A DNA stretch of 64,000 nt from Vitis vinifera (Eukaryota; Streptophyta; Magnoliopsida; Vitales; Vitaceae). This document shows, piece after piece, positions 32,887 through 44,902 of the stretch. Position 1 is the stretch's first letter, and each line of letters begins with the position of its first letter. Below the pieces are notes generated by a model. It was given only the letters and a program-made list of their open reading frames with translations, was not told the DNA's origin and ran no database searches. The stretch lies in NCBI RefSeq assembly GCF_030704535.1, contig NC_081819.1, forward strand, positions 15,232,501 through 15,296,500. The letters are read 5' to 3'. The position numbers and the translations under genes are program-made.

Positions 32887-33642
32887 TTAAGTTCTGAAAA
32901 TGTCTCTCCTATGTGTGAAGTGCTAACAAATTTTGACGTTTGTTTCTCGAGAAAACTCACTTACGCAAGAGAAAATAGTTTTTTACTCTGATTTTTTTTT
33001 TTTGTTTTTTTTGAAATATTGACTTCTTTCCCATGAAGGAAACGTGAAAAATGAACTCAGCTGAGCCGAATATTTGTATTAGTTTCAATTTTGTGTTGTT
33101 TGATATTTACTTGCCCAATGTTTCTCGGGAACCAAACAGGGCATAACCGTTGATGATAATAAGGTGCGCATGAGCTGTTTGTAGAAATGTTAGGCTGAAG
33201 TTTGTACTTGGTTATGTGCAGCGAAGCTGAGGTTTTGTTTGGGTGGAAGAATTGGGTTTGGTCTGGTGTTCTAGTTCTGTGGAATTTGAAATGTTGCTTG
33301 ATGTTATAATTCTGTTGTGGATTGGAGAAATGGATTCAATTTACCATATTCCAGTTCTGTGGAGTTTGAAACTTTTAGTTTGGAATTCTCTCTCTTCTTT
33401 TTTTGTTGGTGAATTAATTTGGACGTCTATGGTGTTTTTAATTCAATTCCGAACCGATTGTTATGCTACGGCTGCATTTGGTTCTGGGAAATTGGATTAA
33501 TTTGGAATGCCAAATTTGTGGATTTTTTTTTAATTTCACTTTGGATTATTTTGTGGGATTATTAAAAATTGTAATAGCTTGATTTGGAAATTTGGCTAAG
33601 TTGTGCATTCTCAATCTCTGCTAACAGTTGATTAGTTGATTC

Positions 33643-33750
33643 ATGGATCGTTGGAGTGGTGTTTTGAAGGTTCCACTGCACCCAAGCAGCAGGGTCCTCT
33701 ACAGAGTTGCAGCATCTCTCTGCCTCTCACCCACTTCCAAAACCCTAATT
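33643..33750 (+). other. Coding exon 1 of the C2orf69-like gene
   Basis: The exon starts at ATG (MDRWSGVLKVPL) and ends SKTLI before the donor GTAAATTC. Joining to GTGCCTTCTGC keeps the frame. Confidence 0.8.
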
Positions 33751-35855
33751 GTAAATTCACTTTACATAACTTCATGCTCTATGCAATTCAGCTCTGCTTG
33801 AACCCCTGATTCTTTTGCAGTTTTCCCTCATCCCATGGTAGCTACAATGATAGTGATTATCATTTTTTAAATATCTATGTATGTATGATGCAGGTGCCTT
33901 CTGCAAATGCCATCTTCTTCAATGGAGATCGTGTCCAAGGAACTGGGAATTCAGTGATTGAGAGGTTGTCAAATATAGAGCAGATTGCTGAAATTCTGGT
34001 TTCCAAATTTGGTGGTTCTGTCAATGCTTGGGTTGTAGAGGCTTCCACTTTTAATGGCCCTTTTGCTGTTTATAAGGATTTTATCCCATCTGTGAATCAA
34101 TGGGGAGATCCAAAATCATACAGTCCAAGTGGATTCCCGGCATCCACATCTACTGTTTCACTCTTGTCAAATTGCCTTGAAGAGGTGTGTTCTTCTCCTT
34201 GGATCAATGCATTTGAGTTATAAAAGCAATCTTAAACCCCCTTGTGCATGTCCAAATGAATGAATTTTTGAGCCACTTGGGCTTGACTGCTTCAATGTAA
34301 ACCAAAATCAGGAAGATAGATATGTTCATGCCACTGCACCGGGCACTTTATGATTACATTTTTAAGTAATATTTTCAAATTTGCATAATATGAGATAAAT
34401 AATGCTGGTACATCCAGGCCGTTTCTTGAAAAGCGGCTTACTGAATTGTTATTGTGAGGATCTATTTTTCCAAGAGTTTTATTTGATACTTGTAGAAAAT
34501 GTTGCATGAGTATTTCTACGGGAGTTAGAAGTTGATTCACAATGGAAACTACTGCTTACCTTGCTTATAAAATAAATCTGAAGTTCATGAAGAAAAAGAG
34601 ATGTATTTACACTAAACAATCAGAATAGTATATTCAAATATATTTGGAGGGCTTTAGCATCTAAACAGATTGTAATTTGCAAGTAAAAAACTATTCGTAG
34701 TAGAGGCTAAGATCATGAAGCAAGTTAGTTGGCCATCCATTTATCTGAATTCAACTAGAGCAAAAGCAAAGGATAAATTTAATTGTGATGCATAAGAATT
34801 CATGAAGTGCCGGTATCCAACAAGGATGCTTCATTCTTCATTTACAGGTCCTGCCATAGTGCTTCAAGTTCTTTGTGGGGCATCTGTCTATGTTGCTATA
34901 TCTCATTGTAGTATAGGCAACTGCATCATATTTTAGCCTTTTAGATGTGTGTTTGTTATCGAGTTCGTTTCTGAATCAAATCCCATGCAAAATTTTCCTT
35001 TTTCTTATTTCATTCAAACTTTTGTGTGTATTTCCTTTCATCCCGATCCTCATTCCTCAATTCTACTCCATGCAACTTGAATGTGAAATATTCTGAAGTA
35101 GCACAAACTGTTTGCTACTTGTTACAATCAATTTGAGACTGAAGATTCTTGCCAAATTTGGTTATTGTAATTGCACTCCTAGCCGCTTTGTGAAGTATGT
35201 TTCCAACCATTTCTTGAAACTGCTAACTATTTGTGGTGTTGCGTAACTTCCTGAATTCTATGTATGTTGCTACTTGCTATGTCAGGCAAAGAAAGCTATT
35301 TCAGGAAGGCAGAAAGAACCATGCCCACTCGGGCTATCTGCATCTTGTTCCTATCAACCCAAAACATTCATCCTCGGATTCAGCAAGGGTGGTACTGTAC
35401 TTAATCAGCTAGTTACTGAGCTTGGCTTCTCCAAAGTTGCATCTATTAGGAGTTCACCCCACATAAAAGAATCTGATGTCCAGGAAGAGTATCAAATACT
35501 ACCCACTTCAATAGAAAGCCTCTTAAACAGCATAGCTGAGATCCATTATGTGGATGTTGGCTTGAACTCTGCTGGAGCATATATCACTGATCAAGATGTC
35601 ATCTACAGAATATCAAAACGGGTTGCAGAAGGCGGTGGAGGAATTCGTTTTGTTGTCCATGGAACTCCCAGGCAATGGCGTGACAAGAGGCGAGTTTGGA
35701 TTCGAAATGAAAAGGATAAATTGGTTCATCTGCTTGAATCAGAAGCTGAGCACAGTGAAGGGAAATTACGGGTATGTGAGAGATTTTATTTTGCTGATAG
35801 GCCTTCTAATCTACAAATGCATTTTGAAATAATAGAAAATCTTGATGTGAGTTGA
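33643..35855 (+). CDS. C2orf69 / UPF0565 family homologue (alpha/beta-hydrolase-like), three exons
   Basis: Joined exons 33643-33750, 33894-34184 and 35286-35855 give a 322-aa protein; both introns (143 and 1101 bp) have GT..AG ends and are phase 0. After the N-terminus comes NAIFFNGDRVQGTG, then a central region with ETL-like VSKFGGSVNAWVVEAS, then FILGFSKGGTVLNQL, a GxSxG nucleophile-elbow motif, then YVDVGLNSAGAY and a C-terminal HGTPRQW..RRVWI block. These match the animal C2orf69 family, which is mitochondrial in humans. The first 36 residues have several arginines and few acids, which fits a mitochondrial targeting signal. The substrate is unknown. A strong donor-like GTGAGT overlaps the last codons (35847-35852), so an alternative 3' end is possible, but the protein end matches the family length. 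The reading frame is intact. Confidence 0.85.
33894..34184 (+). other. Coding exon 2 of the C2orf69-like gene
   Basis: It lies between acceptor TATGATGCAG and donor GTGTGTTC, 97 codons, phase 0 at both ends. Confidence 0.85.
35286..35855 (+). other. Coding exon 3 of the C2orf69-like gene
   Basis: It follows the acceptor TTGCTATGTCAG and carries the GFSKG motif and the stop codon. Confidence 0.85.
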
Positions 35856-35979
35856 ATGCTGCAACTTTGCCTTTATAAAAATGTGTCATTTAGCTGTCTA
35901 AAACCCTTGTACATTGGATTCATGGGGATATAAATATTTCTTTTGATTTTGTTGATTTTGTTGACAAGAAGAGTTAGGT

Positions 35980-37240
35980 TAATTAGAGTGGGGTTATGTT
36001 GAGTTAGACCGTATTTGACAACTATTTTTTGAAATAATTTTAGAGTCTATAGGGCGAAGTTTTTAAAAACTGTTTTCTATTTTTAAAAATTCATAACATT
36101 GTTTGGTTATTGTTCTCTAGTTCTAGTTTTTAAAAACAAAGTAAAATAGAGAACACCTTTTAAAGAACAAATAGAACACCTTTTAGAGAACAAGTAAAAG
36201 TTGTTTTAAGTGGTTTTTAAAAATAATAAAAAGAAGTATACACTATATTATTTATCTTCTACATAGAATTATTATTTTTAATTTTTTTTTGTTAGAGAAA
36301 TTAACTCCAAATTAAACAAGACTTAATACGTTGGATTTGTTAACAAGTCTATTAATTTTTAAAAATAATTAAAAACTTAAATAATAAACTCATTAATACT
36401 AGAAATTTATGAATATAATAAAATATCCTTTTTCTAATATATAATAAAATAGTATATTTTCTACGAAGAATATAATTTATGATTTTATTATAATATTAAT
36501 ATTTATGTTTTACTAAAAACTACACATTTTGTTAATTTATACGTAATTAAAAAATTATTTTCATTTTTAATAAGACTTCAATTAAATTTAATTATTTAAT
36601 ATTATATAAATTGAATTTAAAATATTTTTACAAAATCAAAACAATTAAAAAAACAATTTATTCGAACACGCCTTTTTATTTTTTATTTTTAAAATTCTTT
36701 TATAAAATAACTTACCAAATATCCTTAATTTTATAAAACATTTAAAAACTTTTTTGATTCTTAACTTAAAAAAAAAAAAAGCATGAGAAATCATAATCAA
36801 ACAAAAAATTAAAAATTAAAGTACTTATTTGATATGTATTAAAAATGAATATTAAAATTATTTTTATCTTATAGAAATTTTTGTTTACAATAAAAAAATT
36901 GTTTCATAATTAAAAAAAAAATTATCTTTTGAATCATATATAATTGTAAATTTAATTTTTACTTTTTTTAATAACACTTAATTTGAATTTGATTTTATAT
37001 TATTATAAATTAATTTTATAAAATTTTTATAAAATAAAAGTTATACATTGAATTTAAAAACAATATAAATTCTTTTATTCAAACAAGTTTCTTGTTTTTT
37101 GTTTTAATAAATTATTCTTTAAAGCATCTTGCCAAACACTTTAGTTTAAAAAAAAATTCTAAAAAACTATTCTTTATTCTCTATTTTAAAAACAAATTTT
37201 AAAAAACACCACCAAACGTTCCTTAGTTTTTTAACTAAAA
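35980..37240. other. AT-rich DNA with MITE-like ends
   Basis: GACCGTATTTGACAACTATTTTTTGAAATAA at the left (about 36007) and ACCACCAAACGTTCCTTAG at the right (about 37208-37226) resemble diverged outer ends of the local MITEs. The inside is AT-rich. No gene. Confidence 0.35.
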
Positions 37241-37541
37241 AAACACGTTTAATAAAAGACCGAGTATGGTTTTTTAAGAATTTGTTATGAAAATAGATTG
37301 TTTTTAGAACAAATTTTAAGTATTTTTAGTCATTTTTATTTTTTATGTATATATATAGAATGTTAATAAGTAATAATTGACAATATAGAAAATACTTGAA
37401 TACTTTTATATTGTATATAAGGATGAGAATAAGTCGAAAATTCTTCAACAAAATTTTATTCTAAAAACAATTCAGAATTTATTTTCAGAATTGTTCCCCA
37501 AAACCATTTCTTAAGAAGTGTCTTAAAAAACATTATTAAAG

Positions 37542-37544
<3 letters not shown>

Positions 37545-37575
<31 letters not shown>
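37545..37575. repeat. (TA)n microsatellite
   Basis: A run of about 14 TA units just upstream of LTR-like copy 2. Confidence 0.95.
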
Positions 37576-37579
<4 letters not shown>

Positions 37580-37600
37580 ACCTCATCTCTTATGAAGATG

Positions 37601-39265
37601 TGTGGACTTCGCATTTTGCTTCATGAGTTCCCACTTGATGGCACGATTTGCTTTTTATTTATTGAAAAATATGATTTTTAAAAAAGACTTGAAGTTACTA
37701 CTTATTTTTGTTTTGTTTTTTTTAAAAGGAAAAATAAAATAAGAAAGAAAAACCTTAAGTGTGACTCTTAAAGGAAAAACAGGTCGATGAAAAATCAAAA
37801 TCTGGTCCGAGGGTCAGGTTACTTATTGGAAATGTACAGTAAAAGATCGTAGCACTTCTCTAAATTCCTAAAAACGGGTCTCTACTAAATAAAGTAAGGT
37901 AAATGTGACACTTGACAAAAAAATCAATGAATACCAAGGAATAATTATACATTGGAAGTTAATCATGCATGAAGAATAAATAAACAAAGTAGGAGCAAGA
38001 ACGTACCTTAGCAGTAAATAATAATGTGTTATCATGGAAACAAGGTTAATTCAAGTATAAAATTATCACATGCATATCAAAGAGTAAGATAAAGATCAAA
38101 CAATATTCATTAAGCATAATAATTGACAATCAAAAGGAGAAAACTCATATGTAAGGTCCTCACCAAAACCCAATTGATTTTGCATGAATTAATCTCATAA
38201 ATTCCATTGTTTTGGAATTATGAAAATTCATTCATATTTATTAAAAAAATCGAGAAAAACGAAAAATTATTTTAAAATCAAAGAAAATTTGTGAAAGTGT
38301 TTACTTGAAGGGAAATGTAGCAAGTTTATTAAAAATTTATTAAAAATTGGATTTTTGGTGACTCTAAACCCTAAGAAAGGAAGAAGAAAAGAAAATACTT
38401 AAAATTATTTGAAAATTGAAAATTGGAGTTTTGAAAAGTATTTGAAAATTGAAGTTTTGAAAAGTATTTGAAAATTGGAGTTTTGAAAATTAAATTTGAA
38501 AATTGAAGTTTTGAAAATTATTTGAAAATTGAAGTTTTGAAGATTAAATTTAATTGGAAAAAGAAACTGGAGTTTTGAAAATTGGAGTTTTGAAAAGTAT
38601 TTGAAAATTGGAATTTTGAAAAGTATTTGAAATTTGAAGTTTTGAAAATTAAATTTGAAAATTATTTGAAAATTGGAGTTTTGAAAATTATTTGAAAATT
38701 GAAGTTTTGAAGATTAAATTTGGAAAAAAAAAACTTGAATTTTGAAAATTATTTGAATATTGGAGTTTTGAAGATTAAATTTAGAAAAAAAAACCTGGAG
38801 TTTTGAAAATTATTTGGAAATTGGAGTTTTAAAAATTAAATTTTAAAAATTGAAAATTTGAAAATTATTTGAAAATTAAAGTTTTGAAAACTAAACTTGA
38901 AAATTAGAGTTTTGAAAATTATTTGAAAATTGGAGTTTTGAATATTAAATTTTGAATATTAGAATTTTGAAAATTAGAATTTTGAATATTAGAATTTTGA
39001 AAATTATTTGAAAATTAAACTTGAAATTTGGAGTTTTGAAGATAAAATTTGGAAAAAACTGGAGTTTTGAAAATTATTTAGAAATTAAAAATTTGAAAAT
39101 TATTTGAAAATTAAACTTGAAAATTGGAGTTTTGAAAATTAAATTTTGACATGTGAGGATGAAAGATCAAAGTGGATAACACGTGGCCTTTAGGTGGTGC
39201 ATTGGAGGGTGGCCATGCAGGAGTGGGGCCCGAGGTGCAATTGGGACTGAAGCCAGGTGGTGTTT
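37601..39265 (+). mobile_element. Long LTR-like repeat, copy 2 (plus orientation)
   Basis: It begins TGTGGACTTCGCATTTTGCTTCATG and matches, in inverted orientation, the copy at 24376-26099. The shared blocks are in the same order, including the GGGTCAGGTTACTTAT block (about 37809) and the GGTGGCCATGCAGGAGTGGGGCC block near 39211. The right edge is approximate. Confidence 0.6.
38385..39130. repeat. Minisatellite (GAAAATTGGAGTTTTGAAAATTATTT-type)
   Basis: Units of about 21-26 bases such as TTTGAAAATTGRAGTTTTGAAAATTA repeat many times with variation. It lies inside LTR-like copy 2. Confidence 0.9.
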
Positions 39266-41500
39266 GAGGGCTCATATTGGGTGGAAAAAAAAATGGAGCT
39301 TGTTGAATGAGTTGACTGTGCATTTCTTCCAAGCTGATAGTTGCCACATACGAGAATGAAGTTATGCAACTTCATTTTCATGCACATAGGCTGGTGCAGT
39401 GGCAATTAAGAAGTGGTCTTAGATTAGTCTTGACCTAAGGACCAACAAGAATGGGTTATCCAAGCAATAGCCCCACACTACATTCTTATGTCTTTCAAAT
39501 TTTCCAATCTAATCTCAAGTCTCTCAATTTCTGAGCATGGGAGTAGAATCCTTGCTAGTGTTGATAAGAAAGAAACCATCTGAGGTGACAGGACTGTAGG
39601 GTCATGGCATTGTGGGCATTGAGAGCTATTTTCAGTAGAACATGGAGGCAAGTTGCAACCCCCTTCCCACTCCATGAGGACTGTCACCATGATCCAACTT
39701 CATTCCCATAACATAGCCAGTTTTGATTCGAGCAAAACATGCTTCTTTCCGACAAGTTTTCCTTCCATCCTTATAAGTTCTTTCAATGCTATTAACCTAC
39801 CTTATTATTCTCCATGAACAGAATTTCAAATAAGGTAAATGACCACCCGAGATTGTAAAGTGAAAATGTTAGGTATGATGGTTGCTGGAACAGAACACAA
39901 GTGTCATTGATCTACAAGCTTCTACACCTTCAGCTTTCAACTCGCTGTCATCACCAGAATTGAGATATTCCATTGATAGTCGGAGCTACACCACTTCATG
40001 AACAAGATTCAGGTGTAGCTTATTCCCCGTCCAAACCAATAATGATATTTGTCACGTGTAAGAGCCAATAAGGAGGACAATGCACTACATGCAAATTGTA
40101 GTAGAGCTGCCCGAGACCCATTCCATAACTAATACTAAATCTAGAATCTTCCAATGGTAGATATGGCTGTTGAACAAATGAGCTACTCTTGGGTAGCTTT
40201 GATAGTGAAGTACGTTTTGCATGGGATACAATTGAAAGACATGGTAATTCATCGGGTAGTGAATGAATGAGCCATTCTGACCAAGCAGGTTGAAGTTGAA
40301 GTTTCTGCTCTTTTTCTTAGGCATAAGAAAGTGGCCAAGCAAGCTGTCTAAAAGTGGGGCCCAGGGCTTAAGGGCAGGTGGTGGAGTAATTGGGGAATGG
40401 GTCCCAGCATATAGACCCATTTCTAGAGCTTTTGTTCACTATAAGGAAGGTTCCTTTCTATATTGCTCACTTTCTTATTGTTTGAGATATTTTTGAAATT
40501 TTGCCCACGAGCCATGAACCTTAACAACCACATATGACAAATAATCCAACCTAGCACGCTTTGGTTTTGCATCATCCACTTTAAATCCTGATGGCTTGAT
40601 TAGGTGTTGACCCACAACTATTGTTGTACATGCTTTTGCAATGACTCCTCAATCAAATTCTTGAACTCATATTCATTCTCCTAGCACTAGCAAATGGAAG
40701 GTTTATACTCACAAACAACCATGAACCTTCACTAATCCTACAACTAACTTCTCCACCAAAATTAATAACTCGCATCAACCAAAATGGCAATCCCAAATTC
40801 TCACAATCTCACTCCTCTAGTCCCAAAAACTTGACCATTGATGATATCATCCCACTATCAACAAGAAACAGGGCAATAAACATAGAAAAACAAAAACATA
40901 AAAAACATAGTATAAACTTAGCTCTATTTTATGGATTGACAAATACAAAGAGCTAGGAGCAGGTGGAATCCATAGGAAACAAGAGCATGAATTTTATATA
41001 TCAAGTTCAAGGAAGGAGCAATGCATCAGATATTTATGAGAGAAATCAAAGATACCAAAATAAAACCAAAACAGAGCATGCATGTAGAGAGTTAGATCCA
41101 ACAAAGCAAACGAGTGAGCCTTAATGCCCACACCAATCAACAAATCAATGCTTAGAAAAGTAGTTGAAAATGAGACTGAAATAGTATGAAAATGAGAGAC
41201 AAGAAACTCACAATAGTCATACCTGGAATGTTCCCCTCAAGCAAAGAGTTGCATGGCTTCCAACTCTACTTTCTTTTTCACGAATCTGTCCTATCTCTTA
41301 TCTTCTGCCTCCCGTTATATCATCCAACTCACCCTTCTGTTCTTGCTTCCCGTCTAAGCCTCCACCAGCTCTACTGCCCCCTGTTCAAAGACGTCTCCAT
41401 CCTAACCACCACCATGTTGAGGTAGCAATGTCTTTTGTTATGTGCCTTTTACAGCTTGCTCCCCTACAGAGGTCGTCCCCCACTCCTAAATTAAAAAAAA
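39266..41500 (-). other. Unidentified non-AT-rich region, possible retroelement remnant
   Basis: The base composition is ordinary for transcribed or coding plant DNA, unlike the flanks. Minus-strand pieces at 39478-39690 and 40085-40420 and a stretch around 40500-40860 look like former coding sequence (for example LDYLSYVVVKVHGSWAKFQ in the complement of about 40490-40560), but I do not recognise a family. It sits directly after the LTR-like copy 2, so it may be the decayed internal part of that element; no primer-binding site was found. Confidence 0.3.
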
Positions 41501-43534
41501 AAAAAATCTAGCTCACTCTCAGGTGGCCAGCAAGTGGTGATGGGCAAAGCAAAAAATAAAATCCCATAAAATGCAGTAAATAAAAGTAATTAAAAACACA
41601 AATGTCCTTTGGTACAAAAGAAGGGTCTACAAGATGTAAAGAAGGTTATTTGAATTAAGCCTAAACCCTTTTTTAAAAGAATGTTTGGAAATCCTTTTAT
41701 ATTATTATTATTTTTAAAATAATAATGTTTATTTTTTACATTTGAATATTGGAATAAGATATTAGAAATTTTTAAAAAGTGGAAAAAATATTTTTAAACA
41801 ATGATTTTTCTTATTTTTTATTTTTACATTTAATATAAGAAGAAACAGTAATGGAAATGAATATTAAGAAAATGAGGGAAAAATTGTTAAAAAACAAAAA
41901 TTTTCCCTTTGGGAAAATTTAACATAAGTGCATTCCCGAATGATTTAATTTATTTATCTTTAGTATTTTATTTTTATGGAGAATCAAACGAGAGAAATAT
42001 TTTATAAGTATTTTCAATTTTTTTAAAAAAAATATCCATTTATTTTCTTTCTCTCAAATTTCCTTGGAGTTGACTTTGATACTTTGAAAACTTGACTAAA
42101 ATCTAGAATATGATTATTTATTTATTTTGTTGAAAGGTAAAGTTGGAGTCAAAGTTATAGTTTTTAAAAGATGATATTGGTATCTTAATATTTTTGTTAA
42201 ATATGAAATAATTTCTTTGATAAAATAAAAATTATTTCTAATAAAAATTATAATATTTTTTTATTTATAAATTATATTTATTTTAATATAATTAAAATTT
42301 TAAAAAAATTGAGTGAAGCGAGAATGAGAAATTCTTATATTGTTGTTGTTTCGCCTTACTTAAATTTTTTTTTGAATGGGGATAAGAATATATTTAAATA
42401 ATTAGAATGAAATCGGGATGAGTGTAACTTATCACGAACTCACCCCAGTATCATTCCTAATAACATCGACTATTCATGTCATTGAGTTATACTAATATGA
42501 TTTGAACTTGATGAGTACACATAAGACAACTTATCATACAGAAAAAAAATTATAATGGGGTGACACTAGCGTGTGTGTATAATTTTCAAAAAATATTTTA
42601 AAAAAATAAATATAAAAATGATACTTTTTATCACTAGTTCTATTTTAAATTGAACTTGTTATATGAAAATGTAAGTTTATTTTTTTTGTACTTGTCTTTT
42701 TCACTTTTTGCACTCTTAAAAATTTATATTGTGAACTCATCTTTTCACTTTTTTTTTAATTTTTATTTTTTTACATTGAACTTGTTTTTTCATAAAACAA
42801 GTTTTACTTGAAATTAAAAAATATGGTAGTTTTAAAATTATTTTTTATCCTACAATTTAAAAAATAAAAATAAATTATCCTACTCTTAGAGCAAGCCCCT
42901 ATAGACTTGCATTCTAGAAGTTACCATAGCATTGGAAGCCATGCATCCCATTGCACATTTTTTTTACATGTCGTCCCCTCAACCATCAAAGCAATGATGG
43001 AGTTAAAATTTTTTGTTATGGGGCAAGTAGTAAAATTATGGATCATAATATACAATTCATTATAATTCAATAAATTAAGTAAAATATAGTTACAAAAAAC
43101 ACACACACACAAAATATAAAAAATATCATATTTATGAAAAATAAAAACAAAGGAAATTCTCAAAACAATTTAAAAGTAAAAAAAAAAAAATCACTAGAAA
43201 ATTTTCAATCATCCTGAATTTTTTATTTCAATAAATTTAGTAATTTTATTAATATATTGTATATTTTTTCAAACAAATAAATGTAAATCAGAAAATGATA
43301 ACTTTAATTTAAGAATTATACATGATATGTTAATAAAAGTATGAGATCATCACGGGAATATATGCGGCTTCATGGTTAGGGTTTTAATGTAGTCAAAATA
43401 AAATATAAGTTGTAGAGGTTAGGCTTAGGATAGTAGTTGCCCAAGGAAAAAATAAAGATAGAATAAAATATATTAAAGAGATTTTATAAAAGATTTCATT
43501 TATTTGTTTTTATCTTTATCTAAAATTTATACAA

Positions 43535-43620
<86 letters not shown>

Positions 43621-44621
43621 TTTAACTAGAGTAACTATAGTCATTTTTGTTTTAAATTAATGTGGGGCAACATGTCATGGTCTCTTCGATCTTTTAGCAT
43701 TGGAGACATATCATTGACAACTATGGCAAGAGAGGAAGCCTTCTTCATGTGACACAAATTGACAACTTTATATGTTGTATTGTACTTGAACTATTTAGAC
43801 CCAATTACTACTTGGAGATTGTTATACATGGCATATATTATTATATATTGTCCCTTTCTCCATATTTCTTTTTATTTTTCATATTTAATTTTATTGTTAT
43901 TAATTTTCATTTCTTTTCTTGTTTTTCTTTTTTCAACTTCTATTTAGCCATTTTATGTACATGAAGTGCAAAAATTAGTGTAAAGGTTGCAATTGATTTT
44001 TCCGTAGGTTCATTTTAGAAGAGTGTCGCATATTGCATTAGCTCTTCTCCCTTTGGAGACATGTGACGTTATGATCTATTTTTTCCCCATTATATGCAAG
44101 TCAATGGACGTGTTTCATGAGGATGGTAGATTATATAAAAATTACACTTTGCTATATAAAATTTAAAATTAGTTTCGTTAATTAGCTATCATCTTTATTA
44201 AACATCGAATAATCAAAATTATTATACAAAATGTTGAGTTGTATAGGAGTCGATTCTCAATCAACATCCATAACATTACAACATATAATAGGAAATACCA
44301 TGCCATGTTGATAAGCATATGATTGTTCTCTTCTTGTATCTATAAAACTATCGTCATGCATGAATATTGTCATATCCTTGTATAGTGAAGAAGCGATGGC
44401 ATGGATTAAAGCATGTAGTTTGCACAAACCATCCACAAAAACATTTACCTCGCTTGTTGTCTCCATTCATTCTTTAACATTACATAATATTTCTTATGAT
44501 CACTATACCACAAGTTTTCATAACTTTATGGATTAGGCAAAAGCTAAAGTCAATTTAATCTTTTGTGGTCCAAGCCCACACAACCCTTTGTCATATGTTA
44601 TTGTTTGTTCAAGGGTTCTCC
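41501..44621. other. AT-rich intergenic DNA
   Basis: No gene recognised. It contains an AC run (43097-43110), a long TA/ATA microsatellite (43539-43620) and T-rich tracts. The ORFs at 42921-43163 and 43749-43964 are AT-driven and hydrophobic by composition. Confidence 0.45.
43539..43620. repeat. (TA)n then (ATA)n compound microsatellite
   Basis: About 26 TA units are followed by about 10 ATA units. Confidence 0.97.
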
Positions 44622-44866
44622 TAAGTATGTTTTGATAATAACAAAATATGGTTAAATGGACTAAAGCATTTAATCAAGTAAAGTTTTAAATTTTGTTGAG
44701 AAAATCAAAAGAAAACTCATAGTTTACCTAAAAAGGGTTGAAATAACACAAAGACATGAATCTTAGAAAACTTATAAAGTCTAAGAAATTGTGTAAGTTG
44801 AATCCTTTGGGTGTATTTAGGATTAAATCTATTTTCATGAATTCATTCATACTTAGTTTATTTATT

Positions 44867-44902
<36 letters not shown>

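Noticed and set aside
38385-39130. Regular repeats resembling a CRISPR array
   Set aside because: Units vary in length and sequence without distinct spacers, and this is a plant nuclear sequence; it is a minisatellite.
37601-41500. Complete retrotransposon starting with the LTR-like copy 2
   Set aside because: No primer-binding site, no second direct LTR and no recognisable protease, RT or integrase could be found.
43749-43964. Hydrophobic small protein
   Set aside because: AT-rich DNA gives such F/I/Y-rich frames by chance; two overlapping frames are equally hydrophobic.
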